Both the position numbers and the translations under genes were made by a program. From Silurus meridionalis (lineage: Eukaryota; Chordata; Actinopteri; Siluriformes; Siluridae), in contig NC_060885.1 in assembly GCF_014805685.1 (NCBI RefSeq), positions 27,818,132-27,882,131 of the forward strand: 64,000 nt of DNA, written 5' to 3'. Below the pieces are notes generated by a model. The model searched no databases. It saw nothing but the letters and a program-made list of their open reading frames with translations, and had not been told where the DNA came from. Position 1 is the stretch's first letter; each line of letters starts with the position of its first letter. This document shows, one piece after another, positions 1 to 11,351 of this stretch.

Positions 1-745
1 ATATGGCTTTGTCCTCATTATCCTCAACCCAAATTAAGGCCCTTACTGGTGCTGACTGGAGCCCAATAACCATAAGACGGCATCTGCCAGAGAAGGACTT
101 AAATAACAAAAAACTTCTTCGAAAGCCACGTCTCCTCCCACACCACAAACTTGCCCATTTGAAATTTGCAAGGGAGCACCAAACATTGGACATTAAGAAA
201 ATAATTTACCCTGGATGGTCCTGATGGCTTCCAACGATACTGGCATGACAAGGAGATCCCACTGGAGACGTTTTCTACACAAAACATTGGAGGAGGCTAC
301 ATCATGATCTCGGGGGCTTTTTTCCTTCAATGGGAAAACGGAGCTTCAGGTTGGGCAGGAGCCTCAAACGGCGGCTGGCTATGTGGACATGTTGCAGCAG
401 GCATCCCGCTTGACTGAGGGCCCCGTCTGTGTGGTAATGACTGGGTTTTTGGACAGGACAACGCTGCAGTTCACAACGCCCGCCATGACGAAGGACTTCT
501 ACCAATAACGCTGCACTTCTGGACCATCCTGCATGTTCCCCTGATCTAAATTCCCTTGAAAATGTTTGGGGATGGATGACAAGGGAAGTATACAAAAACG
601 GACGCCATTTCCAGACTGTGGATGCCCTTCGTCAAGCAACTGGAAGCCAGCCTTTTGGAAACAGTTGCATCAAGCATCCCAAAATGAGTGTTTGAAGTTA
701 TGAACAAGAACGGTGGGGCTACTCACTATGGAGTCCTTTTTTGAC
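1..745 (+). pseudogene. Tc1-like transposase remnant, cut by window edge
   Basis: Broken copy of a Tc1/mariner-superfamily transposase, the enzyme that cuts and pastes its own element. An open stretch from base 3 to 224 holds the end of the paired-like DNA-binding region and the linker with LKFAREH. Homology then continues through other frames: FQRYWHDKEIP near 233-265, GGGYIMI near 290, a catalytic QDNAAVHN block near 453-475, and the last acidic block (HPACSPDLN then LEN) near 522-560. It closes with EVMNKNGGATHY near 690-725. Stops and frameshifts separate these blocks, so no working enzyme can be made. The 5' end lies outside the window. The family is certain; the subfamily is not named here. 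Confidence 0.88.
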
Positions 746-992
746 ACTTTTAGTTCTGTTGTGTCGTATTTTTGGGCTTTGGTCTTAAACTTTTGATGAA
801 CAGCCGGTTTAAATGCAGTTTTCAATAAATTGCCAATCTGTTTTTTTTTCTCTTGCTCCTTTTACTTCTTTTGGCATTTTGATACATTTCTTACAACCTG
901 GTTATGATCCACCAACTCAAAATGCAAATACTTGGAATGTTTCCCCCGGTCTTAAGATTTTGTTCAAAAGTGTATACACAGTGTATACAGAA
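746..992 (+). mobile_element. 3' tail of the Tc1-like remnant
   Basis: AT-rich non-coding sequence after the transposase remnant, including an AATAAA near 823-829. I could not find a clean terminal inverted repeat; the element seems to run into the GT/TA array that follows. Confidence 0.4.

Positions 993-1076
<84 letters not shown>
993..1076. repeat. Compound (GT)n(TA)n microsatellite
   Basis: About 8 GT units followed by some 30 TA units. The TA part is self-complementary and can extrude as a cruciform. Open frames made of Tyr-Ile or Cys-Val repeats across it are artefacts. Confidence 0.95.
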
Positions 1077-1077
<1 letters not shown>

Positions 1078-1494
1078 AAAAATAAATATTAATAATTCAG
1101 TAGGATGTAAGACATGTCTGATGTCTGTGCATATCGAGACATGATTTTTGTCTCATATTATCTGCAACAGTGATTTTGCATCTCAAAAAGAATGTAAATA
1201 ATAAAAAATACATAATTTGAATTTATTTTTCATATCCACAATAATAATAATAATCTTAAAAAAAAAAAAAAGTGGAAAAATAAAAAAAGATAAATGTCTA
1301 ATTAGTTTGGACTTATGTAGGTCTAATTAAGTCAAAGTTTTTAATTTTATTGTATTTGTTTTCTATTTAAGTTTGTAATTTGAGAGAGGAAAAAAAACTG
1401 GTAAATATCACAATACCTGAAGCTTTAATTCTCAATAGATTATTCCTTCAAAACGATCAAATTCCTGTCATGTGGAATCAGGGAAAGGCTGAAA
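1077..1494. other. AT-rich intronic DNA, nothing recognised
   Basis: A/T-rich sequence with short A runs and an (AAT)n patch near 1240. I see no coding or transposon signature. Confidence 0.6.
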
Positions 1495-1507
1495 TGGGAA
1501 AGAAAAA

Positions 1508-1541
<34 letters not shown>

Positions 1542-1697
1542 ACGCGTTTAAAGGAGAGCGCGAGTGTGCAGATCATCTCCATCCCACACACTGCTTCTCG
1601 ATCTGGCTCTCTACATCCACAATCACTCCTTCACTACAGGGAACAAAACACACACATCCTTCATCCTGCTGACAACCTGACACTCAACACAAACACA

Positions 1698-1733
<36 letters not shown>

Positions 1734-1745
1734 CTCCACATCACT
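1495..1745. repeat. CA-flanked unit, copy 1, with two microsatellites
   Basis: Order is (TG)n at 1509-1540, about 160 bp of unique sequence, then (AC)n at 1700-1731. The unique part holds CCCACACACTGCTTCTC (near 1583) and CTTCATCCTGCTGA (near 1658). Both blocks recur in the same order between CA arrays at 4.9-5.3 kb, so this looks like an old duplicated or transposed unit. Function unknown. Confidence 0.6.
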
Positions 1746-2358
1746 GACACATATAAGGTGCAGGTTTACAACAACATGACTTACAGCAACAACAATCATC
1801 ACACAACACCACAATAAATACAAAAATATTTATTTTCACCAATAAAAAAAAACAAACCCGATGTGATTTGTTCGGTTATGTAACTATGATAATTAATTTA
1901 AATATTGTTTTAATAATTAACACAATGAGAATTAATCACTACACTCCACAATCATATATGATAATAGATAAATAAATTGCCAGCCAATTATGAAATAGTA
2001 GCTAACTGAAGGTTTCACAGCTGTTTAGTTATTAAATACAGATATTTTTATAAATGTTACATACAGATTTAACTGTAAACGATAATTTTTTTTATTGTTT
2101 AATAATTGTCTAGACTTTTTATATTTTATTATTTACTTATTTGCATACAACACTATCTTGCTGCCATTTGTGTTAGCAACCTTAAATAGTGAGGAACAAA
2201 AACACTGTGATATCGTGATGCATATGGAATATCTAAAGTACCGCAATATGATGTTTTGCCCATGTCCCACAAACCTACATCTCAGGGATTTTGATTTACT
2301 TCCTGCATTCAAATCGTGTTTATTTCCCCCAACTACAGTTCACTTGGAAGCGGCCAAG
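1746..2358. other. AT-rich intronic DNA, nothing recognised
   Basis: A/T-rich with many TAA/ATT runs. The open frame at 2095-2361 has hydrophobic, low-complexity composition at its start and is not a recognised protein. Confidence 0.5.
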
Positions 2359-2582
2359 TAGCACCTTGATCAACCTACTCCCTTCTGCCTAAAGAACCGT
2401 GATGAAAAGAGAGAACACACCAGGGCTGTAGTGTATATTGAGGAGGAACGGTGCAGCCCTGTGTTGGATAGACTCTCTCAAATGCCAGAAGGGAGCAGAA
2501 ACGAAGATAAGGAGTCATCAACATTCCAGCCTGCAGAGAGATTATCTCTGAGCTCCACAGCAGCAACACCTCTTGAGTGTTA
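2359..2582 (+). other. Unassigned open-frame island A
   Basis: After a TAG at 2359-2361 the same plus frame stays open for about 73 codons to a TAG near 2580, with a soluble, charged composition (KREHTRAV, YIEEERCSPVLDRLSQ, PAERLSLSS). No Met starts it and no family is recognised. It is richer in G+C than its surroundings and lies next to a hAT-like insertion. It could be an old exon, a transposon fragment, or chance. Confidence 0.3.
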
Positions 2583-2659
2583 GTGCCGTCCTCCCGACTG
2601 CTGCAAGCCTCAACCAGACACTCTCTGGAAAAACACCAGGATCAGTCATTGTTATTCAG

Positions 2660-3362
2660 GGCGGGGCTAGATGGCACGATGAAACGATATCCGTATTTAG
2701 ATGCGATAATTAGTTAGCTTTAGAGGCTAAGTACACACAAAAATCAGCATGGAAATTGCTTTTTGTTCGATTCACGTTTGGTCTTTAGCTTCATTCATCC
2801 ATTAGATTAGCAAAACATTTACATTTGTAGCATTTAGCAGTAAAACAAATTCACTTTCACTCACCAGGGGCACCAAAAATCATTTCTTCTTTCTTCCAAG
2901 CTTTTGTTTTTTGTTTTATCTCCGTGTTGTTTCGATATGCATTTAAAAAGAGCTCTGACAGGACAGGATTGGACAAATTTTGTGCAGACCACAATCTCAT
3001 TTCGAATTTCGCAGCTTTGTATTGATTAATCGTGCAGAAATTGTGCACATAACATATATCCATATATCTCTGCAACATATATGTTCCAATCCTTTTTATT
3101 GAGAATATTTATGTTAATTTCTGAATAAAATATCTCAGAACATCACGCTTTGCTGGAGTGTCTTGAACCCCTTAAATTCAAATCCGATCATTTTCCAATT
3201 TTTTTCTTTTAACACTTTCTTTTCCTCAGTATTTTGTTGTAAAAGCTCCCGTAGCTTCACTAGAATCTAAATAATACGTTTGCAGCATCTTTAACTCCCT
3301 GGTGGCATTGATTGTAGCTTCAAATTGAGCGATACAATATTATTTGCCGTATCGCACGTCCC
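2660..3362. mobile_element. Probable non-autonomous hAT-like element (703 bp)
   Basis: Left end GGCGGGGCTAGATGGCACGA and right end (reverse complement) GGGACGTGCGATACGG share the G-rich then ACGATA/CGATAC style of fish hAT termini. The flanking 8-mers TTATTCAG (2652-2659) and TAATTCAG (3363-3370) match at 7 of 8 bases, as expected for a hAT target duplication. No transposase is inside. The terminal repeats are diverged, so the call is tentative. Confidence 0.5.
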
Positions 3363-3429
3363 TAATTCAGAAGTGGTTTTGTGTTGTTTACAGGAACTCG
3401 TCTTTACACACCATGCTGACAGAAGAACA

Positions 3430-3665
3430 ACACTCTTTTTGTTTCCAGGTTAATCAGTAACTCTCGGCTGGACCTGACCTTCGCCCTGGAGCTTGAGGTT
3501 GCCTCCTGTATCTCCATCACATATGAAACTCGCCTCATCCTCTGGAAAGCTCTTGATGGTCTCAACAACGTCACGACTCGAGTTAATACACCACCAACAC
3601 TTCCTTTTCGCCGGCCATACAGTCATCTGACAGTTCCATACAACAGTAATTGGGCATTTTTTTCT
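3430..3665 (+). other. Unassigned open-frame island B
   Basis: From just after a splice-acceptor-like TTTTTGTTTCCAG (ending near 3449) one plus frame is open for about 70 codons (NSRLDLTFALELEVASC, ETRLILWKALDG, RRPYSHLTVPYNSNW). A minus frame over the same bases is also open. I do not recognise the product. With island A it flanks the hAT-like insertion, so both may belong to one older sequence that was split. Confidence 0.3.
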
Positions 3666-4075
3666 CAGTTTACAAAGTCAATATTTCTTTTTCAGAAGTT
3701 GCCATTTAAAGCAGTATAATCCTCTTTACACAAGAATTTATTCATTTATTAGCTAGCTTATGAACATCTTAATATAATCACTTTCCTTTTAGCTTTCATA
3801 AAAAGTAAAACTGGACTCTAACATCGCTCGAAACAGCACATAATATTTAAAGCTGGATAGCACTACCTACTAGCTTACTAGCATAAACATAAACGTATCT
3901 GCTTTGGCTGTATTCAAATATTGAAATTGCGATAATGTTTTCAAACACACACACACAGAGTTTACACAAGCGAGAGGTGTGTATTAAGTGACTAGCGTAG
4001 CAGCCAAACAAGCATATTATACTGGATAACCGAATAATCAGCTTGAGTTAATGACTAAATGATTGAAAGTACAAC

Positions 4076-4080
<5 letters not shown>
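3666..4080. other. AT-rich intronic DNA, nothing recognised
   Basis: Repeated TAGCT/GCTAG-type words (tagctagctta and similar) recur here and again at 4200-4840. No longer structure was seen. Confidence 0.5.

Positions 4081-4127
<47 letters not shown>
4081..4127. repeat. (GT)n microsatellite
   Basis: About 23 uninterrupted GT units. Confidence 0.97.
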
Positions 4128-4130
<3 letters not shown>

Positions 4131-4919
4131 ATAAAGAAATGTCAGGATCTTTGTTGTTTCACTTTACAATTTAAAAAACATGGAAAATTAAAAACATACT
4201 TCAATGTTATTAGCTCCTGTGGTGACTAGAAAACTGACTAGCATAATAAGCTAAGTTACTAGGGGTGAAACTCTTAGCATCCATTTACCACAAGCTCTGT
4301 CTGATTAGCATCCTTTACCACAGGTAGCTTTGTCTGATTAGCATCCTTTAGAACAATTTGCTGTATGTACATAGCTATACCAAAGCTAACACCACCATAG
4401 CTAATAACCAAAATATTAACCGAAGCATTTTAGACTATGAAATAATTGTTAAAGCTTCTGCTATCCATCTTTTTTTAAATAATTGTATGCAGCTGTTTGT
4501 TTTAAAACATTTCACAAGTTCATGTTAGCATTCACTACAATGAGGCAGTTATAGAATTGTCATTTTTGTACAATAATTTAATGAGAGAGGTTTATAATCT
4601 CTTGTCTTTCTCAGCAGTTCATGAGATCTCAGCTTGTTGCCTCGGCTTGTTTTTCCAAAGAGCACAAATAGGACAAGACGTTGAAACCTATACTTCTTTA
4701 TCCAAAAAAATTAGCACTTGCTTAAGCCTTAAATATTCAGACAGGCACTTTTTCAAAATTGGATATTACTACTCAGAGAGGTAGCTATGTCTCGCTAGAT
4801 TAGCTAGCTAAATAAAACGTTACCACAGCGAACATCCAGTTAGTTCACAATTTTAAACTATCCAAAGACATCACATGCAGCTTGAATGCTAATTCCATAA
4901 ATGTTAAGATAACATCTAA

Positions 4920-5002
4920 GGGTGTGTGTATGTGAGTGTATGTGCATGTATGTGAGTGTATGCAATCTCAGAAGGTAGGGAGATTTTCCAACTCCCAGTA
5001 AC

Positions 5003-5042
<40 letters not shown>

Positions 5043-5247
5043 GCTATCTCCTTCACTGAGATTAACCAGAAAGGGACAAAGGCTATAAATGGCACAGAGT
5101 TAGAGCTTGAGATCGGTTCACTCCCACACACTGCTTCTCAGCTCGACATCCACCATCTCTTTTCTCTTCAGGTTCTTCATCCTGCTGAGAACTGCACACT
5201 CTACCTGAATGAATTTAGCAATATACGCAAGAATATGCACGCACACG

Positions 5248-5292
<45 letters not shown>
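4920..5292. repeat. CA-flanked unit, copy 2, with two microsatellites
   Basis: (AC)n at 5005-5041, about 200 bp of unique DNA, then (AC)n at about 5250-5292. The unique part repeats the words CCCACACACTGCTTCTC (near 5123) and CTTCATCCTGCTGA (near 5173) from the unit at 1.5 kb. A TATAAAT lies at 5084-5090, about 40 bp before the first shared block. That would suit a short promoter/first exon, but no transcript evidence exists here. Confidence 0.55.
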
Positions 5293-5293
<1 letters not shown>

Positions 5294-7081
5294 AGGCCTG
5301 TCATGCTATAATCAGTTCTCTGATCCTATATTTAAATAAATATTTATCATTAGCAGGCTAGTCTTCCCTTACAGTAATATTTACTGTAATATTTTCTGAC
5401 TTGACATTCCTGTTCTCGCTAGTCGAATTCGAGCTAAATTCTAGCTGTTCTAGTTAAAAACATTTTTTTGAGAAAATCTCTGCTGCATTTCATACTTTGG
5501 CCACAATTTGGCCATCTGAGAGAAATTTTGGAAATCCCTGAAAAACTGTGACTTTGATCACTGGATTGTTCATCAACAATCTTTTTTTTCATCTGATGAA
5601 GTGCATTTTCAGAAGATTTTAGACTCTTTCCTGCAGTGTGACTTCTATGACGACCGTCAAACCAGGGACCTACAAGAGCGCCAAACCTGATGACGCAATT
5701 AGTGGACAGTACAAGAGAAGAGAAGAAGGAAAAAGTAGTGTATGAGGTTTTTAATATCTAGGCAGGTCATGAACAAAATGAACGCTAAAATTTTGTGTGT
5801 TTGCTGCTAGCTACCATTATTGAGAGAACGCAGGTCTAAATGTTGAGGACGTAAAACCTTTTCTTGTGTGCATCAGTTTTTCATACAGACTGACATTATG
5901 ACAACTGAGATCCTACAGTGTAACATAGAGGTCATGTTCCTACAGTCTGACAAGCAAAGGACTATTAAAATTGCACAGTATATGCCCAGCGTAGCACCGC
6001 TTTCCTTAGCCATGTTAGTGTCGTACCTCTGACGCAGCTACAACTGCGTTAACGTCAGATACCAAACATGTCACGACTGATGGACTACACATGGGGGAGA
6101 AAAAAAATTCTCACATCCGAACGTTGCATAATAACGTGTTAACTGCAGATTTGTCCTGAACACATTTCTGAGTCTTCAGAGAATACGCTTTAGGAACGAG
6201 CACTTCATTAAGAGATCTTTTCCCTGCTGCATTCCTCAGCCGTGAGTAGATGAAGATCCTGGCTCGTCTCGACACTCGTGCCTGAGATATTATTGAGACA
6301 CTTGGCTCGGCGGTGTGGCTCTGGCTTTGACGTTCAGCAGAGGGACCGCTGAAAAATGAGTCAATGCGTGTGGCGATGCACTCGATTTAACCCCCTGGGT
6401 TCGTTATTGCGAGTTACTGCGAATTCTGATTCAGATGATGATTGCAACATCCTGTGTATCATCTAACAGTCTTTCAGCATTAATCTTGCTTCTGGATTCA
6501 ACCTGAACTCCACACACAATGTTCAAATATTTCTGTGACATCCCTAATAAATACAGCGATGTACCCATGTTAACCTGTCAAACGTTCAGCCACATTTTAT
6601 TTCACATAATCGAACTCGACACTTTCGCCATTTATCTTCTGTATTTATGTCAGATGGAGAGGAATAGGAAGAGGGGCTTGCAAGTGATCAATTCAAATCA
6701 CAAAAATCACATACACAAATGTCAGCTGTTCGAGTTTTATAAGTTAAATGGATCATGTGTTCATTATTTGTAAGTTGGGGGGCAATGGGGGCAAAAAACA
6801 GGGCAATGGGGGTTTCTAACAGCTGATTTTATGAATGATATTAATTATATTATGGATGCCAATGTTGTGAAAAGGACACACACACCTTATGAATGTGTTA
6901 ATAAATAATGAGGTAACTGAACAGTGCGCTAGTTCGGTTTCCTTATGACACCTATATCAAATATTTGAGTATCAGCTGGCATCTGGCATGGGCATCGCCA
7001 TAGTAACCGAGTCTCTCTGTGAGCCAATTTTACATGTTTACGTAAAAACTACAGAAAAAAAAAGAATTTATAGCTTTAAAT
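5293..7081. other. Intronic DNA, no gene seen
   Basis: Mixed A/T-rich DNA. A more G+C-balanced block at about 6120-6430 might be conserved non-coding sequence, and an imperfect hairpin (CTGACGCAG ... CTGCGTTAACGTCAG) lies near 6028-6060. No exon with homology was recognised. Confidence 0.5.

Positions 7082-7124
<43 letters not shown>
7082..7124. repeat. (CA)n microsatellite
   Basis: About 21 CA units. ORFs across it are artefacts. Confidence 0.97.
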
Positions 7125-7125
<1 letters not shown>

Positions 7126-7735
7126 CATCAAACGAGTCCAAAGGATGCAGCAGTAACACACACCAACACACCTTTAGCACACACACTGATGGACTAAACA
7201 AGGTGTGGTGCTGGAAGAGAAAACGTAGAGAGATACAGGATGGATTACAGTACACTGTACACACACTATATTACTATATTATCACCGAACTAACACACTT
7301 TTTTAGGCTTGTGAAGAGCTTGTAAATGAGCCGATACACCGAACTTACACACACGGTTATATAAATTATACTTCGATGTGCTTAGTAAATGGAAAGTTTC
7401 CCCCGAATATTTCTGAGAAAGACACACAAACACACATAGCTTTCACATTGTTAATGTGGAGAAATAACATGTAGACGATGCACTAAAGCAGAACACGGTA
7501 ACTTGTGCACCCAATCGATACTAATGCTCCTGAGAGTCCTCTAAGCACCTCGGTGCACTCTTTAGCAAAGCCGATACGTTGATACAATATCATCGGTAGT
7601 CTCTTAGCAGAATAAAAAGTCTTTGGATTAACAAGCACCAGTCAGAGTGCAAAGTAAAGTATGGAGGGCGGAGGAAGAGAGTCATAAAATCGGCGCAACT
7701 TGTTGACGTTATGATAAATATTTATAGCTTCGGCT

Positions 7736-7940
7736 TTCCTGGTTCCATCCTGAGGGTTCTCTCAGGGTTCGCTGGTTTCATCTCAGCTCCCAAAAACATG
7801 CTAGTAGATGGACTGGGCAGGATATATTAGGTGGGTTGTGCTGTGATGAGCTGGTTGCCAGTACAGCATGTATTCCTCAATTTTCATACTCAGCTTTCTC
7901 GGGATAGACTTAATGTCTACTGTAACCATGATCATGATCA
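7736..7940 (+). mobile_element. Degraded interspersed repeat common in fish
   Basis: Words such as CTCCCAAAAACATGCTAGTAG, GATGGACTGG, GTGTATTCCT-like and TCTCGGGATAGACT follow the order of a repeat abundant in ray-finned fish (consensus recalled from memory). Heavily mutated; the family is not named with confidence. Confidence 0.45.
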
Positions 7941-8080
7941 AACTCCTACAGAAGACAAGGGACCCAATGAACTTGGCTGCATTATGACTGCATTACAATG
8001 TAAAAGAAACTAAACAAAATAACCCGCAACATTATTTAATCAACGGAAACCTTCAATTCACATTCAGGGGGAACCATTAA

Positions 8081-8100
8081 AGGGTTCTACATAGAACCCT
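8081..8100. repeat. Short near-palindrome
   Basis: AGGGTTCTACATAGAACCCT folds on itself with mismatches only at the centre. The GGTTCTA/TAGAACC motif is typical of small fish DNA transposon ends, so this may be a MITE fragment. Confidence 0.45.
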
Positions 8101-8949
8101 ATAACTGCGTAGCCCAAAGTAAACCTATGAAGAAACGTTCTGTCAAAGAGCGTACACACAGCCAACACGGAGCTTCTGAGCATCAGCAGCTAGCGTTTAA
8201 TAAAACATCTACACTTATCGGTGCGATCTCGTTCAAATTCTGTTCGGGTGAAGAAATGTACATGACAGGGAACGTCTTCTTCCCAAAAGGAAAACGACAT
8301 GACCTTGAGGAATCTGAAATATTTTATTCCTTTGAAAGTCCACTGTGATCGGTGCTGCACTCACCCGCTGACAGCATCATCCAGATATTCCATTACAAAC
8401 AGGTGGCGTTTCTCTTTAAGTGTCATCACGACTCCTCCGTGACGATCTTCACACAAACTTTTCCAGCATTCTGACACACATCAGACCTGATCGATATCCA
8501 ATCCCAGTGTTTCCATCATCACATACAGAATGTTTACAGAACAATAATATCTTACGAGGCTAATTTTAAACTGGAGATCAGCCATGAGCAGATAGCACAT
8601 TGTTTCAGTTTCACAACTTGGAAAGAAAATCCAATCTGAAATGTTTGTACATCAGGAGTAATATCTGATCTGTAGCAGGAGTTAGCAAAACACATAGGAA
8701 CAATGAAGGGTGTGGATTTGAAGGTGGGATTTTTAGGTGAGATGGTGTCTTGAACCTGAATCGGTAATTGGATCAGATAATTGAGACTGATCCTAAATGC
8801 ATTGTATGATGCAGAGATCAGGGAAAGATGGTAAGAGAGAAGGGGAATGTGGGAGAGAGCAAGGAAGAGAGAGAGAGAGAGATCTGGTTATTGATATGAA
8901 AGTGGAATTCAGGATAAGAAAGATCTCTCTCCTCGTTCTGCCAGGAAAC

Positions 8950-8970
8950 TGAGTCAGCGCCACTTCCTGT
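8950..8970. promoter_or_regulatory. Candidate AP-1 plus ETS site pair in rock2 intron 1
   Basis: TGAGTCA (8950-8956) is followed 5 bp on by ACTTCCTGT (8962-8970), in a locally G+C-rich block 0.7 kb downstream of the rock2 start. AP-1/ETS pairs are common in intronic enhancers. Motif match only. Confidence 0.3.
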
Positions 8971-9350
8971 CAGGTCCAGACGTCGGCTCGAGCCCTGACA
9001 TGTCTGAGAAAGGTGAAAGCATCATGATCACGGGGGTTTAAGGGTTTTACTAGAATAAAAGTCAAACTCTTGTGCATGGATCGAGCGAGTGAGCGCGCGC
9101 GTGTTTTGGTGTGTGAACAGAATGAACAGTTCATCTGCACGCGGAAAAAACAAACACCGCATCCACAACACCAACAATTACATCAACAGCAGCTCGTCAG
9201 CCTGCAGGAAGCAGGAGACACACTGAGAAAGTTTCACCAACAAGATGACTATATTTGGTGCGCGAGGAGGAGGATGAAGACGGAACAGTGTGTCCAAAAT
9301 GGCAAGAGCACTAAAGCGCAAGCTCGCGCTCGTCTACAACTGCACCCCAT

Positions 9351-9381
9351 CACACACACACGCACGCGCGCGCGCGCGCAT
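9351..9381. repeat. (CA)n(CG)n alternating tract, Z-DNA prone
   Basis: CA units pass into about 9 CG units, strict purine-pyrimidine alternation, within 180-310 bp of rock2 exon 1 on its intron side. Confidence 0.85.
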
Positions 9382-9554
9382 GGAAATAAAGAAACGCGAC
9401 ACAAAACGAAACAGTGCTTGTGTATACCTATAGACAATCACTTCTTGGGTTACATTGTTGCAATGTGACTTTTTTCACCTCCGTAAACCGGAAACACCGA
9501 GAAATAAAAAATATAAACAATACAAACGTGCATGAAACATTCATGACAACTCAC

Positions 9555-9656
9555 AAGCAAACTTTCCAGGTTGACGGCAGAGCGCGGGTCTCTGATCATG
9601 GCCTCCAGTTTCTTCTGGCGCTTCTCCATCCTGCTTTCTGCTCCTGAAGACATCAT
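9555..9656 (-). CDS. rock2: Rho-associated kinase 2, first coding exon
   Basis: First coding exon of ROCK2, the serine/threonine kinase that acts downstream of RhoA to drive actomyosin contraction. It encodes 34 residues beginning MMSSGAES, followed by KKLEAMIRDPRSAVNLESLL. Human ROCK2 has [20 protein letters not shown] at the same place, so the match is strong though short. The reading frame stops shortly after LESLL, and exactly there the minus strand has the donor CTT|GTGAGT (intron starts at 9554, phase 0), which agrees with exon 2 starting at DGL in the family. Either of two adjacent Met codons (9656 or 9653) could start. The upstream region is CpG-rich. Which teleost paralogue (rock2a or rock2b) this is cannot be decided from one exon. 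Confidence 0.87.
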
Positions 9657-10330
9657 CGCATCAGATCATATCCTCTAAGATTAGACAATGCTCGTGGTTC
9701 GCTCGGATCCTGCGCGAGCTCTTGAAAACTACACTAAACTAAACTAAACAAAAACAAATGGAGCTCCTGCTTGGCCTGTAGGGTTTTCTGGGATCTCCCG
9801 CACCACGAGCAGGAGAAAAAAATGTGGATTGATCCAACCGGAAATGCTCCTCCAATTAAGTTTGAAAAGTCGGGCAGGACCCCAGCTCGGCTCCCCGCGC
9901 CATGCTCAACTTCGCCCTGATCCTCCAGAAACTGCGGGGATTTAGGAGTTTTTTTTTTTTTTTAGGGGGAGAGGGGTGTTAAGAAGGGCGTTTTCTATCC
10001 CTCCCCTCTTCCCTTTCTTCTGTTTTCTTCTTCTTTTCTTCTTTTTCTGCTTTTCACGCGTTCATTCCTCCTATCCTGGTGGTTTTCTCCTTATGCGCCT
10101 CGGCGCCTCGCGCTTTTCCGCCGCCTCTTGCCGAGTCTCTCCATCAACACACTCCTCCTTCCCCCGGCGGTGTGTTTTAAAGCGAATCGGGGACGTCAGG
10201 AAAACGAGACATGGTCGCTGATTAATTCATCACGTTTGTGAGGCTTTTTTTCCGCCGGTTCGCCTTTTGTCCGCTCGCGTCTTCGCCTTCCACCGCAGCC
10301 GTGCAGCGTTCAAGCGCGTTTACCCGAATT
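9657..10330 (-). promoter_or_regulatory. rock2: rock2 5' UTR and CpG-rich promoter
   Basis: G+C- and CpG-rich relative to the flanks, with GC-box-like and CRE-like words (GGGGACGTCAGG near 10190), a T16 tract near 9950, and no clear TATA box. It directly precedes the rock2 start on the minus strand. ORFs across it are compositional. Confidence 0.65.
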
Positions 10331-11011
10331 ACCGTAAACCACCAAAGTTTCTAACACGCGCTCAAAAAATATTCGTGTCATTTCGGTACTATCAAACGGT
10401 ACGTGTTTGTCCGAAACCTAAAAAGAATTTAACCGACAAATAACCTGACCCTCATCACCACACTATTCTTCCCTAATTATACAAATAATCATAAAGCAGG
10501 ATGCAGGGAGAAAAAAAAGGTTCACTTTGGTACACTTAATTTTAGGGTTATTATGGGCTTAATGCATGCTTTAATATCCACACACAAACACGCATCTTAC
10601 ACACTAAAAAACACCAAACGCCTCCATTCCCTGGTACTGAGAACCTCTTGTCTATTTAATGCACACAGTGTAATAGGAAAAGCTCCACTCAGAAAGCTAT
10701 AGTAGATCCACATCTCCACACTTCCAGGTGATGGATACTGTATCAAAGGTGTATAAGGTACTACAAGAACTGTGCATGCTTTATTAATATTGCAATTAAC
10801 ACTCATCTTTCTTCATGCAGTAATCATCATGCGGTTCTTCTCCACTCTGTACATTAAGGATCATCTCTGAATAATTCTAACTGTATATAATTGTGCATTT
10901 CTAGCATATTCTAAATATTCAGATGGATGGATGGATGGATGGATGCAACTGTGTCATTGCATTGTAGAGGTGCACAGCAACAAAAAGCAGTTTACATATT
11001 CCAGAAGTGCA
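10331..11011. other. Intergenic DNA, nothing recognised
   Basis: AT-rich. Holds a short (GGAT)n run at about 10923-10945 and otherwise no recognised feature. Confidence 0.6.
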
Positions 11012-11351
11012 AATAGCAGCACTGTGCAAACTGACAAGTGCAGATTATTATGTAAATATATGTACAACAAATAAACATAAAGGCCCTGGTCAGTGACTAT
11101 TGTACAGTTATTCATACAATGTACATGTATCATTTTGTAAATTGATTATATCCCAAATTTCTCTAAATATATATTGTGCCTTGCACACATTATATAAATT
11201 AAATTCGAATTGGGTGTGTGAGTAAATATAATTTAGATAAAGAAATGTGTACTTTATTAACAGCTTCTGCAGTCTATGGCCTTTATAGTTATTTTCTTTA
11301 CATATACTGGCATATTTATCTGCACTTGTCAGTTTGCACGATGCTGTTATT
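11012..11351. repeat. Inverted repeat, 35-bp arms
   Basis: The left arm at 11012-11046 (core GTGCAAACTGACAAGTGCAG) is the near-exact reverse complement of 11317-11351, with only a few mismatches, around a 270-bp spacer. Likely the ends or stem of a MITE-type element. No target duplication was identified. Confidence 0.7.

Larger units (their letters stand above)
1..9554 (-). other. rock2: rock2 intron 1 (part)
   Basis: Everything left of the exon 1 donor is presumed first intron of rock2 on the minus strand. I searched for exon 2, which in the family starts DGL and carries DLDFPALRKNKNI, and did not find it, so exon 2 and the kinase exons should lie left of the window. The intron holds the Tc1 remnant, hAT-like element and microsatellites listed separately. 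Confidence 0.6.

Noticed and set aside
813..1092. Open frames across the GT/TA array
   Set aside because: They consist of Tyr-Ile or Cys-Val repeats forced by the microsatellite.
1380..1817. 145-codon plus frame
   Set aside because: Mostly translated (TG)n and (AC)n arrays; no domain.
1..9554. rock2 exon 2 and kinase-domain exons
   Set aside because: Searched on the minus strand for DLDFPALRKNKNI-type coding and found none; they should lie outside the window.
9976..10221. 81-codon plus frame upstream of rock2
   Set aside because: Falls in the CpG- and pyrimidine-rich promoter/5' UTR of a minus-strand gene; no domain.
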